This document shows positions 27,430 through 40,600 of a stretch of DNA of 55,798 bases, in pieces. The stretch spans positions 1 through 55,798 of the forward strand of contig JAFSYP010000094.1 of assembly GCA_017449935.1 (NCBI GenBank). The letters run 5' to 3'. This DNA is from Clostridia bacterium (GTDB taxonomy: Bacteria; Bacillota; Clostridia; Oscillospirales; Acutalibacteraceae). Numbering within the stretch: the first letter of the stretch is position 1; each line of letters starts with the position of its first letter. The notes below the pieces were generated by a model that made no database searches, was not told where the DNA came from, and saw only the letters and a program-made list of their open reading frames with translations. A program made the position numbers and the translations under genes.

Positions 27430-27975
27430 TCAAAGAAGTTTTTCGTCGTAAACGGCACGGCTGCCGCCGATAAACTTCGGACGCGTGCGCGCGCCGATCA
27501 CAACGGCAGAGCCGATATGCCGTACAGTCAGCTTCAACGGAACGGCCACGCATTTGAGATGCATCCCGATCAGCGTCCCGCCGATGTCCAGTCCGGCATC
27601 CGCCTGAATGAATTCCAGCGCGACGGGGTCCGCGAAATGCCGATACGCCGCGGTCGCAAACGATCCTCCCGCCTTCGGCTGCGGCAGGACGTTGACGATC
27701 GGCGCGCTCTTCGAGGCGGCGCGCTCGACGATGATCGCGCGGTTCAGATGCTCACAGCACTGCGCGGCGATATAGATTCCACGCGGGGTAAAAACGCTTT
27801 GCAGCGTTTCAAAGATCACGTCGGCAACTTCCGGATTCGACGCGGTGCCGATGCGTCCGCCGGTCACTTCGCTCGACGAACAGCCGATCACCACGACGTC
27901 GCCCGCCTTGAGATCGGAAAGCGCAAGCAGTTCCTCGGCGGCAAGCCGCGTCTGTTCTGCAATCGTATCAAACAT
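27430..27975 (-). CDS. YwlG-family protein (TIGR01440/DUF436)
   Basis: A 181-residue protein of the conserved YwlG family, common in Firmicutes and without an agreed function. Features that match: VVVIGCSSSEVTGGRIGT near residues 28-46, GIYIAAQCCEHLNRAIIVE, a glycine-rich PQPKAGGSFATAAY, and DAGLDIGGTLIGMHLK. The cysteines and the GTASNP loop suggest a small-molecule or nucleotide-binding fold, but that is a guess. The ATG at 27975 has AAAGGAG 12 nt upstream and is 27 nt after the beta-galactosidase stop, with no terminator between them, so it may be read from the GH2 promoter. Confidence 0.88.
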   Translation of the reverse strand: MFDTIAEQTRLAAEELLALSDLKAGDVVVIGCSSSEVTGGRIGTASNPEVADVIFETLQSVFTPRGIYIAAQCCEHLNRAIIVERAASKSAPIVNVLPQPKAGGSFATAAYRHFADPVALEFIQADAGLDIGGTLIGMHLKCVAVPLKLTVRHIGSAVVIGARTRPKFIGGSRAVYDEKLL

Positions 27976-28002
27976 AATCAGACAATGCTCCTTTAAATAA
28001 AA

Positions 28003-31140
<3,138 letters not shown>

Positions 31141-31183
31141 TAGTTAAATCGCAAAATATATATTTTTTTGAAACTCCGGATGA

Positions 31184-31213
31184 TTGACTGTTCTGTATAA
31201 AATGTGGTATAAT
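31184..31213 (+). promoter_or_regulatory. Sigma-A promoter of copA
   Basis: TTGACT (31184-31189), 18-nt spacer, TATAAT (31208-31213); the leader is only about 24 nt. No CsoR or CopY operator palindrome that I can defend is visible. Confidence 0.8.
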
Positions 31214-31243
31214 AACACGAAATTTTGCAGATCGGAGGAGAGC

Positions 31244-33682
31244 ATGAAACAGTTTACCGTGACCGGGATGAGCTGCGCGGCGTGCAGCGCACGTGTCGAA
31301 AAGGCCGTTTCCGCGCTGCCGGATGTGACGCAGTGTTCCGTAAACCTCCTGACCGGCAGTATGCAGGTCAAGGGGCCGGCGTCGGCGCAGAGCGTCATCT
31401 CCGCCGTAGAAAAGGCGGGGTACGGCGCGACGGAAAACACGGTCGGCGCACAGGCAAAGCCGCGGGAAAGCGCTGTACTCGAAGATCAGACTGCCGTATG
31501 GAAACGGCGGCTGATCCCTTCGGTCATTGTTTTGACGGCTTTGATGTACGTCTCGATGGGACACGGGATGTGGGGCTGGCCGCTGCCGCAGGCTCTGTGC
31601 GCAAGTCCGGTATCCATCGGTCTTGTGCAGCTGCTGCTGAGCACGATCGTATTGGTGATCAATCAGCACTTTTTCTTAAACGGCGTCCGCGCGCTCCTGC
31701 ATCGAGCGCCGAACATGGACACGCTCGTCTCGCTCGGCGCCGCGGCGTCCTATCTGTACAGCGTCGTGACGCTGTTCCGGCAGATCACGATGACACAGAC
31801 GCTGCACTACTACTTTGAATCGGCCGCCATGATCGTAACGCTCATCACGGTCGGCAAGCTCTTAGAAGCACATTCCAAAGGCAGAACGACCGACGCGCTG
31901 CAGGGGCTTCTGAAGCTCAGACCGCAGACGGCCGTGCTGCTTCGCGGCGGAGAAGAAGTCGCCGTCGCGATCGACGAAGTGCGAAAAGACGATATATTCT
32001 GCGTTCGTCCGGGCGAACACGTTCCGGTCGACGGCGTTGTGACGGAAGGCAGCGGCGCGATCGACGAATCCGCGCTCACGGGCGAGAGCATCCCCGTCGA
32101 CAAGCGCGTCGGCGACAGCGTTTACGCCGCATCCGTCAATACGTCCGGGTATCTTCGGTGCCGCGCGACGCGCGTGGGCGAAGATACGACGCTCGCGCAG
32201 ATCATCCGTATGGTACAGGACGCTTCGGCCGGCAAAGCGCCGATCGCCCGCATCGCGGACAAGGTCGCCGGCGTGTTCGTGCCGACAGTCCTGGGGATCG
32301 CGGTCGTGACGGTCGCGGTCTGGCTGCTTTGCGGCAAAGACGCCGGCTTTGCACTCGCGCGCGGGATCTCCGTGCTGGTCATCAGCTGCCCCTGCGCGCT
32401 GGGACTTGCCACGCCCGTGGCGATCATGGTCGGCAGCGGCGTCGGCGCGCGTCAGGGCACGCTGTTCAAAACGGCGGCCGCACTGGAATTGACCGGCAAA
32501 ACTACGATCGTCGCGCTGGACAAAACCGGCACGCTCACCGAAGGAAAGCCGCGCGTGACGGACGTCCTGCCCGCCGACGGCGTCAGCGAACGGGAGCTTT
32601 TGGAATACGCGTGCGCGCTGGAGCAAAAGAGCGAGCATCCCCTGTCCAAAGCCATTCTCGAAGAAGGCAGAAAGCGGGGAATTGAGCTGCAGAAAACGGA
32701 GAGCTTCGAGGCGCTGCCCGGCCAGGGACTGCGCGCCGTTCTTCAGGGAGAACCGCTCGTCGGCGGCAGCGCCGAGTTTTTGAAGATCGACGCGGAAGAC
32801 GCGCAGCCGCAGCTTTCTCAGCAGGGCAAAACACCGCTGTTTTTCCGTATGGGCGAGCGCAGTCTCGGCTGCATCGCCGTGGCCGATACGCTGCGCGACG
32901 ACAGCGTGCAGGCTGTGCGGGCGCTGCGCGACATGGGCGTGCGCGTCGTCATGCTCACGGGAGACAACGAGCGCACGGCAAAAGCCGTCGCTCAGGCGGC
33001 GGGCGTCGACGACGTGGCGGCGCAGCTGATGCCGGCGGATAAAGAAAACGTGATCCGCGCGCTGCGGAAAGACGGCACGGTCGCCATGGTCGGCGACGGG
33101 ATCAACGACGCGCCGGCGCTGACCGCCGCGGACGTCGGGATCGCGGTCGGCACGGGCACGGACGTCGCCGTCGACGCGGCGGACGTGGTGCTGATGCGGG
33201 ACGGGATGCGCTATGTGCCGGACGCCATCCGTCTCGGCCGCACGGTGTTGCGCAACATCCGTGAAAACCTGTTCTGGGCGTTCTTTTATAACATCATCGG
33301 CATCCCGCTGGCGGCCGGCGTGTTCATCCCGCTGTTCGGATGGGAGCTGCAGCCGATGTTCGGCGCGGCAGCGATGAGCCTTTCGAGCTTCTGCGTGGTC
33401 ACGAACGCGCTGCGTCTGAACCGGCTGCGAACCGATAAAAAACACATAACCATAAGTAAAGATAAGGAGAATTCAACTATGGAAAAAACTTTGAAGATCA
33501 ACGGCATGATGTGTCCGCACTGCGAGATGCACGTCAAAAAAGCGCTTGAAGCGCTGCCGCAGGTGGACGAGGCGCTCGTCAGTCACGAAGCCGGTACGGC
33601 CGTACTGCGGCTGAACGCCGAAGCCGCGGACGACGTGCTGCGCCGCGCGGTGGAAGACGCAGGCTATACGGTCGTGCAATAA
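31244..33682 (+). CDS. copA: Copper-type P1B ATPase with a fused C-terminal CopZ-like domain
   Basis: ATP-driven exporter of soft metal ions, most likely Cu(I), in the membrane; 812 residues. An N-terminal metal-binding domain ([20 protein letters not shown], residues 1-20 and on to about 66) is followed by eight transmembrane helices, the TGES actuator motif, the CPC metal site in [12 protein letters not shown], the phosphorylated Asp in DKTGTLTEG, an SEHPLSKAI nucleotide-site histidine and [10 protein letters not shown]. After the last helix, an AT-rich stretch (about 33437-33478) leads into a complete second heavy-metal domain (from residue 746, [17 protein letters not shown]). GGAGGAG precedes the ATG at 31244. 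C-terminal domains of this kind are known in gut Clostridia. Confidence 0.93.
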   Translation: MKQFTVTGMSCAACSARVEKAVSALPDVTQCSVNLLTGSMQVKGPASAQSVISAVEKAGYGATENTVGAQAKPRESAVLEDQTAVWKRRLIPSVIVLTALMYVSMGHGMWGWPLPQALCASPVSIGLVQLLLSTIVLVINQHFFLNGVRALLHRAPNMDTLVSLGAAASYLYSVVTLFRQITMTQTLHYYFESAAMIVTLITVGKLLEAHSKGRTTDALQGLLKLRPQTAVLLRGGEEVAVAIDEVRKDDIFCVRPGEHVPVDGVVTEGSGAIDESALTGESIPVDKRVGDSVYAASVNTSGYLRCRATRVGEDTTLAQIIRMVQDASAGKAPIARIADKVAGVFVPTVLGIAVVTVAVWLLCGKDAGFALARGISVLVISCPCALGLATPVAIMVGSGVGARQGTLFKTAAALELTGKTTIVALDKTGTLTEGKPRVTDVLPADGVSERELLEYACALEQKSEHPLSKAILEEGRKRGIELQKTESFEALPGQGLRAVLQGEPLVGGSAEFLKIDAEDAQPQLSQQGKTPLFFRMGERSLGCIAVADTLRDDSVQAVRALRDMGVRVVMLTGDNERTAKAVAQAAGVDDVAAQLMPADKENVIRALRKDGTVAMVGDGINDAPALTAADVGIAVGTGTDVAVDAADVVLMRDGMRYVPDAIRLGRTVLRNIRENLFWAFFYNIIGIPLAAGVFIPLFGWELQPMFGAAAMSLSSFCVVTNALRLNRLRTDKKHITISKDKENSTMEKTLKINGMMCPHCEMHVKKALEALPQVDEALVSHEAGTAVLRLNAEAADDVLRRAVEDAGYTVVQ
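33479..33682 (+). CDS. Possible nested copper chaperone CopZ (internal start in copA)
   Basis: Within copA and in the same frame, AAGGAG (33464-33469) stands nine bases before an ATG at 33479, a spacing as good as for any gene here. From that ATG a 67-residue product results, the size of stand-alone CopZ, beginning [19 protein letters not shown] with the CxxC copper site and ending AGYTVVQ. The preceding linker is AT-rich, unlike the rest of copA, as if an old intergenic region had lost its stop codon. If used, one gene would give both the ATPase and its chaperone. Confidence 0.5.
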   Translation: MEKTLKINGMMCPHCEMHVKKALEALPQVDEALVSHEAGTAVLRLNAEAADDVLRRAVEDAGYTVVQ

Positions 33683-33697
33683 TCTGTTCAAATACTC

Positions 33698-33726
33698 TTT
33701 ACGAACCGGAAACAGTGTGCTATAAT
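33698..33726 (+). promoter_or_regulatory. Probable promoter of the HAD-GH38-repeat protein operon
   Basis: TTTACG (33698-33703, weak -35), 17-nt spacer, TATAAT (33721-33726), 40 nt before the start at 33767. Confidence 0.6.
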
Positions 33727-33766
33727 CGGTTCGGCATTTTTATAACGGAAACGAGGTATGGATCTT

Positions 33767-34762
33767 ATGCTTTTAGAAAAAACCGTTCACATCCCCGATC
33801 TCGGCGACGTCACGCCGGACAGCGGTTTCCATGTGCTGGAATCCACCGAGGATCTGCGCTTCACCGTCGGAAAGGGCGGCGTTTGCGACATCCTGGCGAC
33901 CGGCGACAAAAAGGTCGAGTTCGTGTCCTTCGGCGACAGCACGCTCGCGTGCGTCAAATCCGCGATCGCTTTCCCGACTTACTATCCCGTGCTGCCGGTC
34001 AGGACGGAATACCCGATCAAGGCCGTGCTGATGGATCTCGACGGCACCACGGTGCGCAGCGAGGAGTTCTGGATCTGGATCATTCAAATGAGCATCGCCA
34101 GTCTTCTGGGCAACCCGAAGTTTGAACTGGACGAGAGCGACATCCCGTTCGTTTCCGGTCATTCCGTATCCGAACACCTGCAGTACTGCATCGACAAATA
34201 CTGCCCCGGCGCTTCCCTCGAAGAGGCGCGCGGCTACTACTTCGAGCATACGCACCGCGAGATGGAAGAGATCATGCAGGGCCGCGGCAGGGACGGCGCG
34301 TTCACGCCGACCAAGGGCGTCAAGGAGTTTCTGTATGAGCTGAAGGCCATGGGCGTGAAGATCGGCCTGGTGACGAGCGGTCTTTACGAAAAAGCCTGGC
34401 CGGAGATCCTGTCCGCGTTCAAAACGCTCGGCATGGGCGACCCGAAGGACTTCTATGACGCGATCATCTCCGCCGGATTCCCGCTGCGCAAAGGCTCCGT
34501 CGGCACACTCGGAGAGCTGTCTCCCAAGCCGCATCCGTGGCTGTACGCCGAAACGGGCGTCGTCGGTCTGGGCGAAGCGTTCGCCGACCGCAACCACGTC
34601 GTCGGCATCGAGGACAGCGGCGCGGGCGTATGCGCTGTGCGTCTGGCCGGCTATACGACAATCGGCATCGCCGGCGGCAATATCCTCGAAAGCGGCACGC
34701 GCGCCGTGTGCAGTCATTTTGAGGACAGCTTTGAAGACATTCTGAAGATCATTAAAGGCTAA
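33767..34762 (+). CDS. HAD-superfamily hydrolase with an N-terminal extra domain
   Basis: A 331-residue protein. Residues about 86-331 form a HAD hydrolase of the phosphoglucomutase/phosphatase type: VLMDLDGTTVRS with the nucleophile Asp and the +2 Asp (90 and 92), a helical cap, LVTSGLYEK (motif II), SPKPHPWLY (motif III lysine) and VGIEDSGAGVCA (motif IV). The first 85 residues are a beta-rich segment I do not recognise, not present in ordinary HAD enzymes. The start at 33767 is chosen since GAGG lies ten bases upstream; an ATG three codons earlier is only one base from it. The GH38-like gene begins ten bases after the stop, so a sugar phosphate is a reasonable substrate guess. Confidence 0.85.
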   Translation: MLLEKTVHIPDLGDVTPDSGFHVLESTEDLRFTVGKGGVCDILATGDKKVEFVSFGDSTLACVKSAIAFPTYYPVLPVRTEYPIKAVLMDLDGTTVRSEEFWIWIIQMSIASLLGNPKFELDESDIPFVSGHSVSEHLQYCIDKYCPGASLEEARGYYFEHTHREMEEIMQGRGRDGAFTPTKGVKEFLYELKAMGVKIGLVTSGLYEKAWPEILSAFKTLGMGDPKDFYDAIISAGFPLRKGSVGTLGELSPKPHPWLYAETGVVGLGEAFADRNHVVGIEDSGAGVCAVRLAGYTTIGIAGGNILESGTRAVCSHFEDSFEDILKIIKG

Positions 34763-34772
34763 GGAGGACCGT

Positions 34773-37634
34773 ATGGACAACAAAGACAAGAAGATCCAGT
34801 GTCACTTTATCTCCAACACGCACTGGGACAGAGAGTGGCGTTTTTCCGCACGCAGGACGCAGTATATGCTCGGCTATATGCTCGACATGCTGCTGGATAT
34901 TCTCGATAAGGAGCCGGGGTTCCGGCATTTCCATCTGGATTCCCAGACCATGCCGATCCAGGATTATCTCGAAGCGAACCCAGATAAAAAAGAAAAGCTG
35001 AAGAAGTATATTTCCGAAGGACGCATCGGCGTCGGCCCCTGGTTCTGCCTGCCGGATGAATTCACCGTCGGCGGGGAGTCGCTGATCCGCAACCTGCTGC
35101 TCGGCCACAGAATCGGCCATGAGATGGGCGGCATCAGCAAGACCGGCTACTCCCCCTTCGGCTGGGGCCAGATCTCGCAGCTGCCGCAGATCTACGCGGG
35201 CTTCGACATCCACTTTGCCTCCTTCTACCGCGGCATCAACGAGTATTGCGCCCCGCACTCGGAGTTCTTCTGGGAAAGTCCCGACGGCACGCGCATCTAT
35301 GCGTCGCGTCTGGGCAAGCGTCCGCGCTACAACATCTGGTACGTCGTGCAGCGTCCCGTCTACTTCAACCAGCAGAACGAAAACAACCGCGACATGCTCT
35401 GGAACGAGGACAACGGCATTTTCAAATTCGTCGACAACGAACGGTATCAGCTCGACTATCAGTACGCACACCCGTTCTATAAATACTTCAAAGAAAACAT
35501 TCAGGCACGCGCCGAGCAGGCGATCCGCGAGCAGGATCACGACTGGACGACGTCGCACCGCTTCTGGTCCGCCGGACACGACAGCTCCTGTCCCGACGCG
35601 CGCGAGGTGCAGATGATCCGCGATCTCAACGAAGCGCTGCCGAACGCGGACGTGTTCCACAGCACGCTGCGCGAGATGGAGCAGGGCATCATCGACGAAT
35701 TCGATCCCGCATCCCCCGTCCTGCGCGGTGAAATGCGCGATCCCTATACCAAGGGCAGCGTCAGCGGCATGTTCGGCTGGATCCTGTCCGCGCGCACATA
35801 CATCAAGCAGGACAACTTCAACACGGAACGTCAGCTGATGAATTACGCCGAGCCGATGGCGGTGTTCGCCTCGCTCGCCGGCGCACCCTATCCGCAGAAT
35901 TTCATTGACCTTTCCTATAACTATTTGCTTCAGAACCACGGCCACGACAGCATCGGTTCCTGCGGCCGCGACATTGTGTACGAGGACGTCGTTTACCGGT
36001 ACAGACAGTCGCGCGAGATCGCGTCCTGTGTGCTCGAACGCGCGTTCATGGACGTCGCCGGCGATATTGATCTGCGCGCGTTCAGCCGCGACGACGCCGC
36101 GATCGTCGTCTTCAATCCCGCGCCGTTCCGGCGCACGGAATCCGTTCGCCTGCGCGTGGAGCTGCCGGCGGAGTGGAAGGCGGACAGCTTCGAGATCCTT
36201 GACGAGAACGGCAAAGCGCTGACGTATCAGATCATCTCCACCGATAAGAACAACGCCCAGATCATCCAGAATCCCAACGACGTTGCAAATGTACTGCACA
36301 CCGAGCAGGTCGAGATCGAACTGTTCGTCGAGGACGTGCCCGGCTTCGGCTACAAAACGTACAAGATGCATCCGCTCTACAACGTCCGTGCCAAGACGCC
36401 CGTGACGATGCTGCGCAAGACGCAGACGATGGAGAACGAGTATCTGCGCGTTTCCGTTAATGAAAACGGCACGTTCGACGTGCTTGACAAGGAAAACGGC
36501 AAGCAGTATTCGTCGCTCGGCTATTTCAAGGACACCGGCGAGATCGGCAATCCCTGGGAGCACGTCGTGCCTGAATGCGACGAAACATTCACGACGCTCG
36601 GCGAACGCGCACGCGTCACGCTGCTGCACGAGGGCGAGTTGGAAACGGCGTACAAGATCGTCATCGACTGGGCGCTGCCGGAAGGCCGCTCCATGGACGA
36701 GAAACGCCGCTCCGCGCACCTGAATCCGTTCCGCATCGAAACGGTCCTTTCTCTGCGCAAGGGCAGCCGCTGGGTCGACGTGCAGACCACAGTCGACAAC
36801 CAGTCCGAGGATCATTATCTGCAGGTCGCTTTCCCGACCGAGATCGCCTATGCATTCAGTTGGGCACAGGGACAGTTCGACGTTGTGAAGCGTCAGACCG
36901 CGAAGCTCGACTACTCGCTGTATGACGAGATCCCGATGACCGAGCATCCGATGAATTCCTTTGTCGACGTGTCCGACGGCACGGTCGGCGCGGCGCTTCT
37001 GAACGAAGGACTGAAAGCATACGAAGCGTCCGACGACGAGTGCGGCACCGTGTACCTGTCTCTGATCCGCGCGTTCCCGCTGCGCATCTGCGTCACGTCC
37101 GATATGCAGGATTACAGCGGCTGGGACAAGGGCTCGCAGTGTCTGGGTAAGAATACGTTCCACTACGCGTTCCTGCCGCACAAGGGCGACTGGGAGGAAG
37201 GCGGCGTCTGGAAGGCGTCCGAACAGTTCAATCTGCGCTGCACCGCGGCACAGATCGCGCCGACCGACCACGGCAAGAACCCCCTCACCTATTCCTTCCT
37301 GAAGCTGCGCGACGAGAACCTGAACGTCAGCGCGGTCAAACGCAGCGAGGACGGCAAGGGCTACGTCGTGCGTCTGTTCAATCCGTCTGACAAGGCGGTC
37401 CGAAACGCGATCTCCCTCGGCGGCGGCTTCGCGCCGATCGACACGCCGCAGTCTCCGCTCGAGAGGCAGAGAGCCGAGTTTGAACTGCCCGCATACAGCG
37501 GCAAGCGCTGGAGCGCCGTCAAGCTCGTTTCGCTCGAAGAAAAAGACCAGAAAGTCCTTACGATGGACGAAGACGGCTTTGTCCCGTTTGAGATCACCGG
37601 CAAGAAGATCCTGACAATCAAGTTTGAACAATAA
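34773..37634 (+). CDS. GH38-family protein with altered nucleophile position
   Basis: A 953-residue GH38 homologue without a signal peptide, nearer to the mannosylglycerate hydrolase/AMII-like side of the family. Zinc ligands are kept at the start (SNTHWDREW: His17, Asp19) and in LLQNHGHDSIGS. At the nucleophile position, however, where GH38 enzymes have Asp in DPFG or DSFG, this one reads KTGYSPFGWGQ, so Ser127 stands in for Asp. The codons are clean (TAC TCC CCC TTC GGC) and the rest of the protein is full length, so it is not a decayed gene. It may use another residue, be a relative with another activity, or be a binding protein. It lies between the HAD gene (10 nt) and the repeat-protein gene (35 nt) and is probably co-transcribed. 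Confidence 0.85.
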   Translation: MDNKDKKIQCHFISNTHWDREWRFSARRTQYMLGYMLDMLLDILDKEPGFRHFHLDSQTMPIQDYLEANPDKKEKLKKYISEGRIGVGPWFCLPDEFTVGGESLIRNLLLGHRIGHEMGGISKTGYSPFGWGQISQLPQIYAGFDIHFASFYRGINEYCAPHSEFFWESPDGTRIYASRLGKRPRYNIWYVVQRPVYFNQQNENNRDMLWNEDNGIFKFVDNERYQLDYQYAHPFYKYFKENIQARAEQAIREQDHDWTTSHRFWSAGHDSSCPDAREVQMIRDLNEALPNADVFHSTLREMEQGIIDEFDPASPVLRGEMRDPYTKGSVSGMFGWILSARTYIKQDNFNTERQLMNYAEPMAVFASLAGAPYPQNFIDLSYNYLLQNHGHDSIGSCGRDIVYEDVVYRYRQSREIASCVLERAFMDVAGDIDLRAFSRDDAAIVVFNPAPFRRTESVRLRVELPAEWKADSFEILDENGKALTYQIISTDKNNAQIIQNPNDVANVLHTEQVEIELFVEDVPGFGYKTYKMHPLYNVRAKTPVTMLRKTQTMENEYLRVSVNENGTFDVLDKENGKQYSSLGYFKDTGEIGNPWEHVVPECDETFTTLGERARVTLLHEGELETAYKIVIDWALPEGRSMDEKRRSAHLNPFRIETVLSLRKGSRWVDVQTTVDNQSEDHYLQVAFPTEIAYAFSWAQGQFDVVKRQTAKLDYSLYDEIPMTEHPMNSFVDVSDGTVGAALLNEGLKAYEASDDECGTVYLSLIRAFPLRICVTSDMQDYSGWDKGSQCLGKNTFHYAFLPHKGDWEEGGVWKASEQFNLRCTAAQIAPTDHGKNPLTYSFLKLRDENLNVSAVKRSEDGKGYVVRLFNPSDKAVRNAISLGGGFAPIDTPQSPLERQRAEFELPAYSGKRWSAVKLVSLEEKDQKVLTMDEDGFVPFEITGKKILTIKFEQ

Positions 37635-37669
37635 ATCATATTTGATTTAAGAGAGGAGCAACCCGCGCG

Positions 37670-40600
37670 ATGAGAATAATCTGTCTCAAAAAAGCTCTGG
37701 CGATCCTGCTGTCTGTTCTGCTGGCGACGCCGCTGTTCGTTCTGACGACGTTCGCGGAAGGCGACGGATTCACGCGACTGCCTACCGCATCGACGCAATG
37801 TGAAACCGGCGAGATGTGGTACAACCGCAGTGCGCTCGCGTCTGCAACAGGTACAGAGGGGTACAGGACCGGCTATTTCTACATCAGCGATGACGCCAAT
37901 ACGATCAAAATCGAGTATGTAGCAAACAGTCAGCCGGTAACCGAACTGCGAACACGGGATACGGATGCGCAGTATTTTGACTATCTCTTTGTTATCCCTG
38001 CATTCGGTGATCCTCTGCCCACGTCGGAAGACGGTCTCGAAGACGGCGCTTACTGGTATGATCAGGCCGGGCTTATCCGTCTCGCGCAGTTGAGCAATTC
38101 GAGCGAATCGATAATCTATATTTACACACATGCTGTGTTCCGCCTGAGCGTGGACGAGACAATGCTGCGTATGGTATACACGACCCAGAATTCCGAAGAC
38201 TCATCCAACCGTGATGAATTTGCTTCTTCGGCAAATGTATTGTACGGTTTCCTGCGGCAGAAGGGCGTCGATCCCAACGCCGGCTTTACGCTGCTGCCGA
38301 CGTCCGAGGAAGGTCTGGAGGACGGCGACTATTGGTTTGATCTTTCCTCATTCCTGGAGACGCTCAGCGAAAGCAATCAGCAGATCTACGCCAACGCGCA
38401 GTATTATCTCAGCGATGACGGCGTTACGCTGCGCATCTCGGTCGGCATGAATATCGACGTCACGCGTGAGGATGAAGCTGAAGTATTTATCTATCTGCGT
38501 CAGGTCGGCGTCGATCCCAACGCTGGCTTTACGCTGCTGCCGACGACTGACGAGGGATTGGAGGACGGCGCTTACTGGTACGACGCCGCAGGCCTGGCTG
38601 CAGTGCAGGATGCGGAGGAACTGCTGACAGCGCAGTATTATCTCAGCGACGACGGAAACACGATCCGTCTGATTACGCCGTCGATCGGACAACTCGACGT
38701 CGCCAGAGACAGCGACAGCGGCAAGCTGTTGTTCCCGTATCTGCGTCAGGTCGGCGTCGATCCCAATGCGATCGAGGGCTTTTTGCTACTGCCTTTTTCC
38801 GATGACGGTCTTGAAGAGGGCGACTACTGGTTTGACGCCGCTGCGCTGGCCGAGGTGACCGGCAACGAGGATCCCCTGACGTATCTGTATTACCTCAGCG
38901 ACGACGGCAACACGATACATATCAAATACGACGCATCTTTTTCACTCGACATTGCCCGGGACGGAGAATACAGCGCTACAGTCTTTCCGTATCTGCGTCA
39001 GGTCGGCGTCGATCCGAATTCGGGGTTCATACGGCTTCCCAAATCCGCCGACGGACTCGAAACCGGCACGTATTGGTTTGACGCTGCCGGCTTCGCGGCA
39101 ATGACAAATGAAACATCCAGTCTGCGTTCGCTCTATTACCTCAGTGACGACGGCAATACGCTGCGTATCAATTCTTCCGGATACGTGTTTGATGTGACAA
39201 AAGGATCGCCTTCCGCTTCTGTCTATTTCATTTATCTTCATAAGGTGGGCGAGGTCTACATGCCGCTGCCCATTTCCGACGAGGGCCTTGAAGTCGGCGA
39301 CTATTGGTTCGATGCTTCCGGTTGGGCAAACTATGCGGACGATGAATCTTATCAGACCGCGACGTATTCCCTGAATGCCGAGGCAGGCATTCTCTGTATT
39401 ATCATTGACGGCGAAGAAGCGTATTACATGAACGGCGGAGAATACAGCATCTTGTTCCAGTTCTTAAAACAGGCCGGCGTCGATCCTAACGCGGGATTCA
39501 CTCCGCTGCCTACGTCTACCGTCGGACTGCATGTCGGAGATTACTGGTTCGATGCAGCTGCATTTGGCGCTTCAGTCGGATTTGAAGAGGATGAGATTTC
39601 GCAATTCCTGGCGATGCTGAGTTGTTATCTCAGCGAGGACGGCGAAACGCTGCGGCTGATTTTTGAGGGCAATGTGATCGATATTCCTGCCGATGATGAA
39701 AACGCAGAGGAGTATTGGACGTTCCTGCATCAGGTCACAGTCGATCCCAACGCGGGCTTTACGCTGCTGCCGACGACCGACCAGGGTCTGGAAGACGGTG
39801 CATACTGGTACTATGCGGCAGGGTTGAATGTTCTCGGCGGAGGGGCATTCTCGGATGCATTGTTCTATCTCAGTGACGACTGCGAAACGCTGCGCGTGAT
39901 CGTTGGCAACGAAAACCACGATCTGACAATAAACGATGAAGACGGCGAAGTGTTCTTTATGTTCCTGCGTCAGGTCGGCGTCGATCCCAATGCGGGCTTC
40001 GTGCTCCTGCCCACGTCTCCGGCAGGTCTCACTGACGGCGACTACTGGTTCGACGCGGTGAAACTGGCGGCTGATGAAGACGATGAGACATATTTGTCCG
40101 CGGACTTCTATCTCAGCGAGGACGGCACGACGCTGCGCGCGTCCCTTTTCGGGTATAGAATGGACGTCCGGCGCGAAGACGACGAAGAGTTTTTCTCATA
40201 TCTGCACTGTGTGGGCGAGTCTGCCGATGCGGTTTGCGTGACGCTGACTGCTCCGACCGAAACGTTCTATGCGGGCGATACGGTGGTCGTGACGGTCGAC
40301 CTTGCTCAGAATCCCGGACTTGCGGGTACGAAGCTCTCAATTTTGTATGACGTCGATATGCTGACGCTGACCGACGTTCAGGCGCAGGGCATGATGACGA
40401 CAGGCAATCTGATGCTCGGCGGCGATCTGAATGCCAGCCCCTTCAACATCCTGTGGGACGATGCGACCGCACAGAATAACCATACCGAGACCGGCACGAT
40501 CCTGACGCTGACGTTTACCGTCAAGGACGGTGCTTCGGCAGGAAAGACGTCGGTCACGATGACATACGATACGTACTCTACGTTTGACGTCGATCTGAAG

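Noticed and set aside
31862-33445. 527-codon minus-strand ORF opposite copA
   Set aside because: Shadow frame; all P-type ATPase motifs are on the plus strand.
34752-37631. 959-codon minus-strand ORF opposite the GH38-like gene
   Set aside because: Shadow frame caused by high GC content; the plus strand has zinc-site motifs, a ribosome site and family match, the minus frame has none.
37763-40233. Possibility of a CRISPR array in the repeat region
   Set aside because: The repeats are in-frame coding units of 225-270 nt that code for a secreted protein, not short palindromic repeats with uniform spacers.
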